A stretch of DNA of 64,000 nucleotides from assembly GCF_003614435.1 (NCBI RefSeq), contig NZ_CP025547.1, positions 1 to 64,000 on the forward strand, written 5' to 3'. Of the stretch, positions 27,102 to 35,914 are shown one piece after another. Numbering within the stretch: position 1 is the first letter of the stretch; each line of letters begins with the position of its first letter. The notes beneath the pieces are model-generated. The model ran no database searches, was not told where the DNA came from, and saw nothing but the letters and a program-made list of their open reading frames with translations. Position numbers and translations under genes: made by a program. Origin of the DNA: Mycobacterium paragordonae (lineage in GTDB: Bacteria > Actinomycetota > Actinomycetes > Mycobacteriales > Mycobacteriaceae).

Positions 27102-29003
27102 TCACGGGCCGCTCAGGACTCTGGCTCCGACAAGTTCGGCGAGCAGGTCGATGGCGTGGCGTTCTTCGTCGACGGTGGGCGGTCCAGTCGCCAGGACCGC
27201 GCTCAGATAGTCCTGGCGGTCGGGGTCGATTGGCTCGGCGACAGCCGTGCTCACCGCGGTCTGGTTGTCGCGGGGCTGCTCGCGGGCATCTTCGCGAATA
27301 CTGAGCCAGTCGTGCCAGGTGGCGCGTTCGCGCTGGTGTCGTTGGATGCGTTGGGCCCGGACCTCGTGCAGGTGATGGGCCGTGGCGATCTCATCGAGGG
27401 TGACTGTTCCCGGGCTGACGTGGCCTCGTCGGCGGGTGATCAGTCCAGCGGTGGCCAGGGCGGCCAGCGTGGCGTATCCGGTGCTGGTCCCCACGTGTGC
27501 GGCCGCGAACACGTCTTGGGGGTCGGTGAGCCCGCGGTGCACGATCAGCTCGTAGACGCGCCGGTGCCGGTGCCCGATCACTTTCCAGGCCGTGTGGACG
27601 TCTTCGACCCGGGTCGCCGCGATCACTGCTGGTGTGGTTTCCACCAGATTCTGTCGCGTCAGGGCGTAGTAGTCAGGCCGGCGTCCTTGCGCCACGCGCG
27701 TCCGCACCAACGGAGAGCCGGGCCGATCGCGGATGTCGCGCAGGAATTGCCACACGGTGGTCTCGCTCAGCAGGCCGGTGGCGATCGACAGTGAACGCCC
27801 GCCCACCCCGACCACGGCCACGCCGTTGATGATCTCTCCGGCCCGTACCGCGTGCACCGCCAGCGCCTGGAAGATCGCCGCCCCGATCCAGCGGTACGGG
27901 TGACCGGGGTATTCCCTTTCCACCCACGCGATCGCGTTCGCCAGCCACTGCCGGTGAAGCTCTGGGCCCCTGCCACCCCCCCGTGTGTGTACTTGTACTT
28001 GTGCACAGACAGGCCGGAAAAGCGGGCTGTTGGTGGCGGCCCAGGTCAGCGCCTTGTGGAAGTCACGGTGTAGCGCGGTGGCGGCGTTGTGGTGGTAGCG
28101 GGCATAGGCGCCGCCCAGTCCGGGCTGCCAGGGCCGGCTTGGGGCGATCAGGGCCTCGACGGTGGCCAGGCTGTGGCCGTGCAGGACGGCGTGAGCCAGG
28201 ACGGACTGGCGGGCCTCGGAGTGGCTTCGCCAGGTGGTGTCGGGGGGGAGCTGGCCGGTGGTGGCGTAGGCGGTGATCCGCTCGGGGAGCTCTGTGGTGC
28301 GGGTGTATTCGGGGCGCAGCCGGGTGTGGGATCCGGTGCCGGTGAGTGCGTGGTGGGCATCCGGCGTCGGGTGGCCGGAACTGCGGGTGCCGCCGCCGGC
28401 AGGCTGCAGGGCGCCCAATAAGACGTTGAGCCGGGGGAGCAGTGCCGGGTCTGACCGGCTGGCGAAGGCGTCGATGGCGGTGCTCAGCTCACCGTCGAGG
28501 CTGCGGTATCCCCCTTCGCGGCACGGTGATCCGGGCACGGTGATGCACCCGGTCTTGGGATTGGTCATCGGGGTCTTGTCCAGGCTGGGCAGCCGGGCTT
28601 CCAGGAGCCGCAGCAGTGGGGTGATCTCCGCGGCGGTGGCCGAGGTGCCGGCGGCCAGGGGCACTAGGATGTGGCGGCCCCCGCTGCTGGACTGATCGGT
28701 GACCGCCACCCCGCCGCATTCGGTGATCCAGGTCAGCGCGCGGGTGAAGTCGGTGTCGACGGTGTGCTGGTGGTGGTGTTTGGTGTCGAAGTCCAGCGCC
28801 AGGACTTGGGTGCGCCCGCGCAGGTAGAGCAGCACGGCAGCTGGGACGCGGGGCAGTCGGCTAGTGAGCGGTGTGCTGCGGTCGAACTTGTTGGTGGCCG
28901 GGTTCCAGGTGCGGAGGGCGGGTCGGGCCGCGATCAGGTGGGCCAGCGCTTTCCAGGTGGCGGCCGGGTCGGTGCGAGCACCGGCCGGGGCAGTGGTGGG
29001 CAT
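27102..29003 (-). CDS. Primase-polymerase-like plasmid replication protein
   Basis: A 633-residue protein. The N-terminal part has archaeo-eukaryotic primase features: the paired acidic residues in VLALDFDTKHH (D71, D73) and the downstream TDQSSSGGRHILVPL (SSSGGRH at 105-111) that binds nucleotide. The C-terminal part holds winged-helix-like segments (ATGLLSETTVWQFLRDIRDR). This combination occurs in replication initiators of actinobacterial plasmids. The whiB-like gene lies just upstream and in the same direction, ending 4 bases before this start, so they are co-transcribed. Confidence 0.75.
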   Translation of the reverse strand: MPTTAPAGARTDPAATWKALAHLIAARPALRTWNPATNKFDRSTPLTSRLPRVPAAVLLYLRGRTQVLALDFDTKHHHQHTVDTDFTRALTWITECGGVAVTDQSSSGGRHILVPLAAGTSATAAEITPLLRLLEARLPSLDKTPMTNPKTGCITVPGSPCREGGYRSLDGELSTAIDAFASRSDPALLPRLNVLLGALQPAGGGTRSSGHPTPDAHHALTGTGSHTRLRPEYTRTTELPERITAYATTGQLPPDTTWRSHSEARQSVLAHAVLHGHSLATVEALIAPSRPWQPGLGGAYARYHHNAATALHRDFHKALTWAATNSPLFRPVCAQVQVHTRGGGRGPELHRQWLANAIAWVEREYPGHPYRWIGAAIFQALAVHAVRAGEIINGVAVVGVGGRSLSIATGLLSETTVWQFLRDIRDRPGSPLVRTRVAQGRRPDYYALTRQNLVETTPAVIAATRVEDVHTAWKVIGHRHRRVYELIVHRGLTDPQDVFAAAHVGTSTGYATLAALATAGLITRRRGHVSPGTVTLDEIATAHHLHEVRAQRIQRHQRERATWHDWLSIREDAREQPRDNQTAVSTAVAEPIDPDRQDYLSAVLATGPPTVDEERHAIDLLAELVGARVLSGP

Positions 29004-29007
29004 TGGA

Positions 29008-29712
29008 TTAGGCGATTTCGACCAGGTCGGGACCGCCGGTGGGGTGCAGGCGACCCTGGGTGTCGAGGTAAACCCAGCGGTGTTGGCGCCACAGCATCGG
29101 CGCGGTGCTGGTGGTGGAGCGCGGGTCCACGATGTATCCGAGGTCCAAGGCGGTGGGGGTATCGGTGTGTTCGATCAGGTCGATGCAGTTGCGGCAGGCG
29201 GCGATGGCGTCGGCGGGGCTGGTGAGCGCGGTGGGTGCCGTGCGGCGGCGTCGGGTGAAGATCGCCGACTGCTGGTGGGTGCAGGCCGGCGCCATGATTT
29301 CGCAGTGCCCGCTGGCGCGGGCGGTGATGAGCGCGGCCACCGCCGGGGCAGGGGGCGCGGTGAGGAGTCTGCCGACCCGGGCGCGGCGGGCGGGTGGGCG
29401 CCCCGCGGGCGCCGGCGGTGGTGTCGGCGGATGTGCCTGTGGGTCAGGGGATTCCGGTGTCACGCTGGGGCCGATGTCCGGGTGGGGCAGGCCCAGCAGG
29501 TGCTGCATTGTGGCGAAGTCGCCATCGATCCAGACCCCGGCCCACATGCCGTAGTTGGGTCGGTTGCGTATCGCGGCGGCCGCGCAGCAGCTGCGATCGG
29601 CGCAGTTGAGGCACTGCCGGCGGGTGAAGGCTCGTCGGCTTGGATCGAACCAGTCGTCGGGGTCTTGCTGGCAGGGTAGGGACGGTGACGAAGTGTCAGT
29701 CTTGTGGTTCAC
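29008..29712 (-). CDS. WhiB-like protein with a Cys-containing C-terminal extension
   Basis: A 234-residue protein. Residues 14-65 form a WhiB domain: C14, C34, C37 and C43 in the usual spacing (C-x2-C-x5-C for the last three) and a GMWAGVWIDG turn in place of GVWGG. These cysteines should hold a 4Fe-4S cluster. After a Pro-rich linker, a second region has further Cys pairs (HCEIMAPACTH and ACRNCIDLIEH), not found in standard WhiB proteins. GTG 29712 is chosen since the WhiB domain starts soon after; the open frame extends to 30021 without homology. It is coupled to the replication gene. Confidence 0.7.
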   Translation of the reverse strand: MNHKTDTSSPSLPCQQDPDDWFDPSRRAFTRRQCLNCADRSCCAAAAIRNRPNYGMWAGVWIDGDFATMQHLLGLPHPDIGPSVTPESPDPQAHPPTPPPAPAGRPPARRARVGRLLTAPPAPAVAALITARASGHCEIMAPACTHQQSAIFTRRRRTAPTALTSPADAIAACRNCIDLIEHTDTPTALDLGYIVDPRSTTSTAPMLWRQHRWVYLDTQGRLHPTGGPDLVEIA

Positions 29713-29776
29713 GGAGGTGTCCTCTATCGTGAAACCGGCCTGGCTAGGCGTGGTTTCTGTTGTCAGAGGCCATATC

Positions 29777-29820
29777 CGGAGTCGCGAGCTCCGGTGCAGG
29801 TGTCCCCGCTTCGGCGGGGA
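29777..29820. promoter_or_regulatory. Two adjacent hairpins upstream of the whiB-like gene
   Basis: CCGGAG-7-CTCCGG (29777-29795) and CCCCGC-TTCG-GCGGGG (29805-29820) form two strong stems 65-110 bases upstream of the whiB-like start. On the plus strand the second is followed by ATTTCTG, a weak T-run. They could be a leader attenuator for the minus-strand gene or a terminator for plus-strand transcripts. Confidence 0.5.
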
Positions 29821-29956
29821 TTTCTGCGTTTGGGCCGTGTGAAGTTGTCGTGGTGGGCTCGCCGGCGGCGGGGCGGTGGGGGCCGTGCGTTGGATTCCGG
29901 CGACTCCTAGTGACTCGTGTTGTCTGTGTCTTTGGTGGGACAAGAGTGACATAACG

Positions 29957-29999
29957 GCGCGGTTTAACCGCGCAGACACGCCGCGCGGTTTAACCGCAC
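29957..29999. repeat. Paired GCGCGGTTTAACCGC palindromic repeats
   Basis: GCGCGGTTTAACCGCGC (29957-29973) and GCGCGGTTTAACCGCAC (29983-29999) are palindromic repeats spaced 26 bp apart. They lie in the 536-base spacer between the whiB-like gene (minus) and the DUF4226-like gene (plus), which otherwise holds no gene I can support. They look like a double operator on one face of the DNA. Confidence 0.65.
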
Positions 30000-30248
30000 G
30001 CACGTAGTGGCGTCGCCCCACCCCGGCTGCCCGTAGCGGCAGACAGTCTGGCCGCCCGCCTGTGGACCACGTAGTGAGGCCCGGCCGCCGTTGCGAATGT
30101 GGCCGTCAGGGTCTCGGAGATGGTGGTGCGCCGGGCGTGCAGTCGTCGTCACCGGTTCTGTCGGCCTGCGACCGTCGCATAGCGACGTCGGCGCCGGTAG
30201 CGTTCTCGGGGCAGATAAGTGCAAGTCAGCGGTTGTATAGGGGCGCTC

Positions 30249-31670
30249 ATGACTGACCTGGTGCTAGATGCGATCGATAGCCTTCTCCCACCTGGGTTGC
30301 GGGTTTTGTTGAAGGGCGCTGAGGCATTGTTTGGCGGCCACAAGCCGCCAGCGGGCGGGGGTGGATTGACGCCAAGCCAGCGTGTCGAGCAGATCCTCAA
30401 CGAGACACCGCCGCCCGGGCCGGTGACGCCGCCCGGGGGTAGTGGTGGTTTGCGCGATGGGCTTGACCGCGCTGGGGAGGAATACCAGCAGGCCGGTGGT
30501 GCGGCAGCGGCGGCCGACGCGAAGCTGGCGCACCTGCTGAAGCAGTTTTTCGCGTCCAACGAGGCGCTTCGGAACAAGGTCACCGCCATCATCGGCGAGA
30601 TTGACTCGGCTCGCCAGAAGATCGCGGCCGATCCAACGTTGGCCAACGATCCGCGCGCGATGAAGCGTTTCGGGGAGTTCGTAGACCACAAGCTGGGCGA
30701 GATCCAGCAGCTGATGGAGTCCGCCAAGGTCGAAAGCGCTAAGCAGGCGGATCTGCTCGATGCGCTCACAGCTGACTATCGCGCCGCGGCGGCAACTGCG
30801 CATCAGCAGAGCTCCGGGAAAGACGATTCCCACACCGGTGGCGGTAGCGGCGCGGGCGATGCTGCTGCTGACGGCGGGGGCGGCGGAGCCGCCGGTGGGG
30901 GAGATCCCGGTGCGGCCGGGGCAGGGTTGAGCGATCCGTTGGCCGGTGTGGGCTTGCCCGGCGGGTTGGGCGCGATGGCCGATCCGATGTCGATGCTGGG
31001 GCCCGCCCTGGCGGGGATGGGCTCGATTCCCGGCGCGCTGGGCGGGTTGGCCAGCTCGCTTCCGGCCGGTGCGATGGGGTTGGCGCCTTTGGCCGGCCAA
31101 ATGGGCGGCGCTGGGTCCGGGGATGGGTTCAAAGACCAGGCCGCTCGGGATGCGGCGAAGCCGGCCGATGTCGTCGACGATGGGCACGGCAAGGACGGCG
31201 GGGGCGCCAAGGCCGACGCTGCCGCAGATGACCATGGCAGCGGGGACAAGAAGCCGGAAACCTCCCCGTCGCCGGTGCCGGCGCAGACGCCGCCGGCTGG
31301 CGCGGTGCCGGCCAGCGCCGGCGCGGACCCGGCGCTGGTGGTGCAGATGCCCGATGGTTCGCCGGTGACCGCGCCGTCGGGGCAGCATGCGACGGCGCTG
31401 CGTTCGGTGCTCAACGGGATGTCGGTGACCGAGGCGTGGAAGTCGGCGCATGTCGATTTGCCGCCGCCCGGTACCCCGGTCGCTGAGCCCGCCGATCCCA
31501 GCCATTTGGCGCCGGGTGCGATCGCTCAGTTCAAGACTCGCGAAGCTGTCATGTACATGGGTCATGGGAAGATTTGGCTGGACGGCCAGCTACAGCCCCA
31601 GAGCACATTGCCAACTGCGGATTTTTTGGGTTGGGTTGACCCGACTCAGCAGCTGGCGCCGCGCCGGTGA
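30249..31670 (+). CDS. ESX-locus DUF4226-like protein with Gly/Pro/Ala-rich middle
   Basis: A 473-residue protein. Residues about 60-180 are helical (QQAGGAAAAADAKLAHLLKQ and then SNEALRNKVTAIIGEID) and resemble DUF4226 proteins of mycobacterial ESX loci. The middle is Gly/Ala/Pro rich and low in complexity. The last 90 residues form a compact domain ending YMGHGKIWLDGQLQ and FLGWVDP. It is the first plus-strand gene after the replication region and is likely an ESX-secreted or ESX-associated protein. The DUF assignment is by eye. Confidence 0.55.
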   Translation: MTDLVLDAIDSLLPPGLRVLLKGAEALFGGHKPPAGGGGLTPSQRVEQILNETPPPGPVTPPGGSGGLRDGLDRAGEEYQQAGGAAAAADAKLAHLLKQFFASNEALRNKVTAIIGEIDSARQKIAADPTLANDPRAMKRFGEFVDHKLGEIQQLMESAKVESAKQADLLDALTADYRAAAATAHQQSSGKDDSHTGGGSGAGDAAADGGGGGAAGGGDPGAAGAGLSDPLAGVGLPGGLGAMADPMSMLGPALAGMGSIPGALGGLASSLPAGAMGLAPLAGQMGGAGSGDGFKDQAARDAAKPADVVDDGHGKDGGGAKADAAADDHGSGDKKPETSPSPVPAQTPPAGAVPASAGADPALVVQMPDGSPVTAPSGQHATALRSVLNGMSVTEAWKSAHVDLPPPGTPVAEPADPSHLAPGAIAQFKTREAVMYMGHGKIWLDGQLQPQSTLPTADFLGWVDPTQQLAPRR

Positions 31671-31735
31671 CGTTACCGCCACCCAAAGCGCCGGCAGGTA
31701 CGTAATCGGTTGTGGTTGAAGGGATATGCGGGCGG

Positions 31736-32035
31736 ATGGCCGACAGCGATGAGCAAGCCGCGTCCGAGCCCACTATCGTCGAGTGCTCTGCTGATGGCAC
31801 GCTGCTGATCGAGGTCGATTACTCCGGTGAGCAGGTGCGGGTGCAGTTGGAGCCCGAAGCGGCCACCTGGCCGATGGAGGTTCTGGCCGACCGGATCATT
31901 CGCTTGCATCGTTTGGCCTTGATGCGTGCCCGGGCCGATAGGCGACTGGTCGAGAACTTCGGGGTCAGCCCGACCAGGGGATGGCCAAGTCACGCTGAAG
32001 TCGACGAATACCGCCGCTCAGCCATCGATTTCTGA
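31736..32035 (+). CDS. Small conserved ESX-associated protein
   Basis: A 99-residue protein, ATG 31736 chosen over GTG 31712. TIVECSADGTLLIEVDYSGE and LADRIIRLHRLALMRARADR suggest a beta-rich half followed by a helix, a shape seen in small Esp proteins such as EspD/EspH or YbaB-like proteins. I do not recognise the family with certainty. It lies between a DUF4226-like gene and an EspC-like gene. Confidence 0.55.
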   Translation: MADSDEQAASEPTIVECSADGTLLIEVDYSGEQVRVQLEPEAATWPMEVLADRIIRLHRLALMRARADRRLVENFGVSPTRGWPSHAEVDEYRRSAIDF

Positions 32036-32115
32036 GCGTCCCCGACCATGCATTAGGGCGCATCGACTGGTTAGGCTCGCAAACAGCAAGTTCGGAGTGT
32101 AGGAGGTAAAAGTCG

Positions 32116-32421
32116 GTGGCCGCAGAGGTTGTGCTCGACGTCGACGAATGGCACGAACATGCACGGTGGTGGGATGCGGAAGGGCCTCGGGTTCGCGAGC
32201 AGCTCAGCGTGAGCCCTGAGGTCTTGAACGAGTCCCGCTCGATGTTCGGCAAAATCGGGTCCTCCACGGTGGGGGCCGCATTGCAGGAGCTTTTGCAGGC
32301 CCGGGCGGACGCCGGGCATTCCTTGGGCCGCTATTGCGAGGGCGTGGCCGGTCAGATCCGTACCAGCCTTGCCGCCTACACGCAGTCCGAGGACACCAAC
32401 CAGCGAACGCTGCGCACGTAA
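32116..32421 (+). CDS. EspC-like (DUF2580-type) secretion target
   Basis: A 101-residue helical protein starting at GTG 32116 after AGGAGG. The pattern of a long helix with SVSPEVLNESRSMFGKIG, then GRYCEGVAGQIRTSLAAYTQ, fits the EspC/DUF2580 class of small ESX substrates, which form helical hairpins without a WXG turn. The next gene starts 2 bases after its stop, which suggests a substrate pair. Confidence 0.55.
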   Translation: MAAEVVLDVDEWHEHARWWDAEGPRVREQLSVSPEVLNESRSMFGKIGSSTVGAALQELLQARADAGHSLGRYCEGVAGQIRTSLAAYTQSEDTNQRTLRT

Positions 32422-32423
32422 CG

Positions 32424-34127
32424 TTGGCCGATTCGGTGCGGGCCGACACCGCGGCACTGAGGTCGGCCGGATCATGGGCAGCAGCCGCGGCGGCCAGCGC
32501 ATCGCCGGGGGTCGGCCACGTGCAACCCTGCGCGCCGGACGTGGTATCTGTGGGCGCCAGCACCCGCTTCGACGCCCAGGTCGTCCTGGCTCGCTGGTAC
32601 ACGACCGTGGCGAACCGGATGGCCCGCCAGTTCGGTGTATTGCTGGATGCCGGTGCTGATGCCTATGACGGGCAGGAAGCGGCCTCGTCAGCGATGTTGG
32701 GCGGGGCGGCGCCGCCAGGCGCGCCGGCCGGGGCGTCTTCACCGACCGCGGCACTCGAGGCCGCGGCCTGGTTCGAGGGTGGGCAACCCCCCTCGCTGCC
32801 GAGCGCGCCGGGCGGGCAGGTTCCGGCGTCACCCCGCGATATCGCCCGTTTGATCGACAGCGGCCGCACGGGTCCTGGACCACCGGCGTGGCAGGGGGTG
32901 GCCGACAGTCTGCGGAAGGAGGCGGGCCGTCTGGAGCGGGCCTCCGAGCAGCTGGCAGCTGTGATCGCCGCCGCGCACCACGGGTGGAATTCGACAGCGG
33001 CTGATGCGGCGTTGGCGCGGATGGGGTCGTTGCAGTCCTGGTTTGAAGGTCACGCCACGTACGTGCGCGGCCTGGCCGCCGCTGCGACGGCGCATGTGGA
33101 GGATTTCCGGACGGCCGCGGCGCAGATTCCGGAGTTTTCTGCCGTCGTCGCGGCCGAGCGTGAGTTGCGCGCCGCCAACGACGCCAATGTTCGCAGCCGA
33201 GGCACGTTGCAGCCGGCGGTGGTACGGGCTCAGGTCCAGTTGAGCAGGCTGTACACGCAGTCGGCCGACGGCTTCAAGAACTACACGTCCGCTGCGGGGG
33301 CGACCTCGCCGCATCCCCCGCCGGCACCGCCGGCGTGGACACCGGGGCCCCACCCGCAGCCGGTTCCGGCCGCCGGCCCGGGCGACGCGGTGATCTCACA
33401 CAAAACCGATGCGGCGCCGGCGAACGCACCGCTGCAACCGGTGGATGCCGCCAACGGGGTGGGGGAGGACGTGGTTTCCGCGGGTCCGACGTGGCCGCCG
33501 ACCGGAGTGGACCCGGCCGCGGTCGATGGGCGGCCAGCGGATGCGCTGTCGGATGCGGCGGCCGTCGCGCCGCAAGTGATCCCGGCGGTTGTCGGGGCCG
33601 TGGTGGGCGGAGCCGGTGGCGCGCTGGGCGGTCTGACGGGGGCCGGGAGCAGGGCCCTGCAGGGGTTGCAGCCGGCGTCGATGATGAGCGGTGTTGGCGA
33701 GCAGCCGGGCGGCGGCGGGCCGCAGCAGGGCGGGGAAGCGCCGCCGCAGGAGGCGCCGCCGCCGCCCGGTGGTGGGGATGAGGCAGCGCCGGGTGGCGGC
33801 GGGGGAGGGGAGCCGGGGGACACGGAGCCGGCCTGGGGTCAGGGTTCGTTGAGTGCGCCGCCCGGTCTGTCGGCCGCCCCGGCGGCCGCTGCGCCGATGT
33901 CGGCGCCGGCGGCAGGTAGCGCGTTGCCGGAGGCGGCGCCGGCTGCCGGGGCGCCGATGGGTGCGATGGTGCCGCCGATGATGGGCGGGTCGCGGGGGGG
34001 TGGGTCGGGGGATGACAAGAACCAGCTGTATAAGGATCGGGAGCTTAAGGTGGTGGCCCCGCCCAATAGCGAGCCGGTGAAGGGTCGTCGCGAAGGGCGC
34101 GGGAACAGGGACGGAGCTGCGAAGTGA
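32424..34127 (+). CDS. PE/PPE-like dual-domain ESX substrate, EspB-like layout
   Basis: A protein of about 567 residues, starting at TTG 32424 or GTG 32436. The N-terminal region (ADTAALRSAGSWAAAAA and ARWYTTVANRMARQFGVLLD) is a helical hairpin. A second helical domain carries a W-x-S turn (AAAHHGWNSTAADAALARMG) and long helices ending QLSRLYTQSADGFKNY. The last 270 residues are Pro/Gly/Ala-rich and disordered, with a charged end. The layout recalls EspB, in which PE-like and PPE-like parts are fused. It overlaps the YbaB-like gene by 4 bases. Confidence 0.5.
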   Translation: MADSVRADTAALRSAGSWAAAAAASASPGVGHVQPCAPDVVSVGASTRFDAQVVLARWYTTVANRMARQFGVLLDAGADAYDGQEAASSAMLGGAAPPGAPAGASSPTAALEAAAWFEGGQPPSLPSAPGGQVPASPRDIARLIDSGRTGPGPPAWQGVADSLRKEAGRLERASEQLAAVIAAAHHGWNSTAADAALARMGSLQSWFEGHATYVRGLAAAATAHVEDFRTAAAQIPEFSAVVAAERELRAANDANVRSRGTLQPAVVRAQVQLSRLYTQSADGFKNYTSAAGATSPHPPPAPPAWTPGPHPQPVPAAGPGDAVISHKTDAAPANAPLQPVDAANGVGEDVVSAGPTWPPTGVDPAAVDGRPADALSDAAAVAPQVIPAVVGAVVGGAGGALGGLTGAGSRALQGLQPASMMSGVGEQPGGGGPQQGGEAPPQEAPPPPGGGDEAAPGGGGGGEPGDTEPAWGQGSLSAPPGLSAAPAAAAPMSAPAAGSALPEAAPAAGAPMGAMVPPMMGGSRGGGSGDDKNQLYKDRELKVVAPPNSEPVKGRREGRGNRDGAAK

Positions 34128-34462
34128 CCGACGACGAATACGTGGACACTGTGACGCAGGGCCTCAGGGAGTCGCGGTCCTGGATGGCGCAGTTCAATGA
34201 TGTCGTGCAGCGGGCGATGCAGTTCGACCCCGTCAGCGACGTGGTGGCCGCGACGTTCGACGGGGATGGGTATTTGCAGGACTTGGTTATCGATCCGACC
34301 GCGCCTGCGCAGTACACGCACACCGAGCTGGAGGAGCTGATCACGCTGGTGCTGCGCGACGGCAGCGCCAAGCTGCGTGAGGCGATGCGCAAAGCGGTGG
34401 AGCGGTACTTCGGGACCGACTCGGCATGGCGGGAGATGGACGCGCTGGCCGAGGAGTGGTGA
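34124..34462 (+). CDS. YbaB/EbfC-like protein
   Basis: A 112-residue protein. DVVAATFDGDGYLQDLVIDP followed by a helical end (LITLVLRDGSAKLREAMRKA) matches the YbaB/EbfC fold, which is also used by EspL-type proteins in ESX loci. It may chaperone the preceding substrate, with which it overlaps by 4 bases. Confidence 0.6.
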   Translation: MTDDEYVDTVTQGLRESRSWMAQFNDVVQRAMQFDPVSDVVAATFDGDGYLQDLVIDPTAPAQYTHTELEELITLVLRDGSAKLREAMRKAVERYFGTDSAWREMDALAEEW

Positions 34463-34492
34463 CCGTGATCGATTAGCTATCGGGCGTCCCTC

Positions 34493-35554
34493 TCACACGT
34501 GATTTCGTCGGCGCGCGGCGTCATCGAGAGCCTGCCGGACAGCAGCCCGACCCGGGCCGGACAGTGCTTGGCGGCCAACGAATTTGGCCTGACGTGACTC
34601 GTCGAGCTCCGCTGTTGATGCTTCCTCGCGGGCCTGCCGGAGGGCCAGCGCTTGCGCGTCGCGGGCGTCGTCGAGGGCTGCGGGTCGTTCGTCGAGGTTG
34701 TAGCGACCGTGCCAGGCCAGGATCGCACCGAGCAATCCGATGGGCTTGTGGGGGCTGTCGGGTATCCGGTGCCCGGTGCTCAGCCAGTCGGTGACCATCT
34801 GGTTGAGATCGCGAGGGGTCCAGCCATGACGTGCGGGACGAGCCAGGATGCCAGACCAGGCCGCTGAGCTGTGCCGCCGGCACCACGGCGGTGCTCCGGT
34901 ATGCGCCCGCCACGCTTTGGCCAGGGCCAGCCCCACTTCGTCTGGGCTGCGGCGGCGCGTGGCGCCGCGTTGCCGGCGGCCGCAGTGCCGGCGGTGGGTA
35001 GTAAGAGATGTCAAGAAGGACCTCTTCGAGGTAAGAACACCACTACGTGGGTGGGATGACACGCTGTGGATAAGACGGCTCAGCTGCTGGTTGTCGTGGA
35101 GCGCCCACACCGAGGCCCAGCCGCGGCCGCGGTCGCCGACGCGCCAGGACGCCAGCCGCTCGGCCCGGGTGCGCTGCCTGCCCCGCAGGACTTCGGTGGC
35201 CACGCCCAGCAGTCGTAGGGCTTCATCCACCCGCTGAACGGTGCGCACCGTGTAGCCGGTGTCTTGCGCGAGGCGCTCGTTGGTGGGCCGTGAGTTGCGG
35301 CCGGTGGCGTGGTCGGCGTAGCGCGCCCGCGCAGCGGCGACGGCAACAAGGGCCTGGCGGCTGACACCTCCGTTGCGCATCAACGGACGGATCCGGTCGT
35401 AGTGCAGGTCGTAGGCGATCGGCACCGTCCAGTGCGCCCACCGGGCAGCCCGGCCCGCCCAGCACGGCAGCCCATGATAGGCATCGTCGCCGGGGTCGAG
35501 CTGGATGGCCGGCGGCGGTAAACGGCCGCCCAGGTCGCGGCAGCCGGCCGCCAC
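34493..35554 (-). CDS. Replication-type helix-turn-helix protein
   Basis: About 353 residues if GTG 35554 is the start; the frame is open to 35779 and the true start is unsure. AYDLHYDRIRPLMRNGGVSR and TNERLAQDTGYTVRTVQRVD form a helix-turn-helix typical of actinobacterial plasmid replication or control proteins. The C-terminal part (LARPARHGWTPRDLNQMVTD and then GLLGAILAWHGRYNLDER) matches similar plasmid proteins. It is oriented opposite to the ESX genes. It could be a second Rep or a helicase loader. Confidence 0.55.
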   Translation of the reverse strand: MAAGCRDLGGRLPPPAIQLDPGDDAYHGLPCWAGRAARWAHWTVPIAYDLHYDRIRPLMRNGGVSRQALVAVAAARARYADHATGRNSRPTNERLAQDTGYTVRTVQRVDEALRLLGVATEVLRGRQRTRAERLASWRVGDRGRGWASVWALHDNQQLSRLIHSVSSHPRSGVLTSKRSFLTSLTTHRRHCGRRQRGATRRRSPDEVGLALAKAWRAHTGAPPWCRRHSSAAWSGILARPARHGWTPRDLNQMVTDWLSTGHRIPDSPHKPIGLLGAILAWHGRYNLDERPAALDDARDAQALALRQAREEASTAELDESRQAKFVGRQALSGPGRAAVRQALDDAARRRNHV

Positions 35555-35802
35555 AACGACATGCGCTCGCGGGCGCGTACGCGCGACGCCGCGCCGCGGA
35601 GAGCGGGAGCTACAGCCGCGGTAAAACGGTGGCGAGAGAGAGTGGTTTGGTGCTGGACTTGTTACTGAAAAGCCACGGTGCGCCAGTGGAACCTGACATA
35701 GGTATGCGCTACCGTGAGACGAGTCAGGCACGACACGTCCCTTCGGGGAAATGGGTAGGAAGACCCAGACGAGCGCCAACTCGGATCGAACCTTCAGACA
35801 TG

Positions 35803-35826
35803 GCCCCGCTTCGGCGGGGCTTTTGT
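35803..35826 (+). terminator. Rho-independent terminator-like hairpin
   Basis: GCCCCGC-TTCG-GCGGGGC followed by TTTTGT: a 7-bp GC stem with a UUCG tetraloop and a T-run on the plus strand. It lies upstream of the minus-strand HTH gene and close to the hairpin type found at 29805-29820. No plus-strand gene ends just before it, so it may stop antisense or readthrough transcription. Confidence 0.65.
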
Positions 35827-35914
35827 CATGTCAGAGGGGGGTTGGTCCCTACCCGCTATTGAGATGTTCACGTCTGCTCCGCGAAGCCGCCCGCCGGGCC
35901 ACGGAGCCCGGGTT

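Noticed and set aside
35783..35792. GGATCGAACC resembles a tRNA T-arm on the minus strand
   Set aside because: The flanking bases do not form the 5-bp T stem, and no acceptor or anticodon arms can be folded around it.
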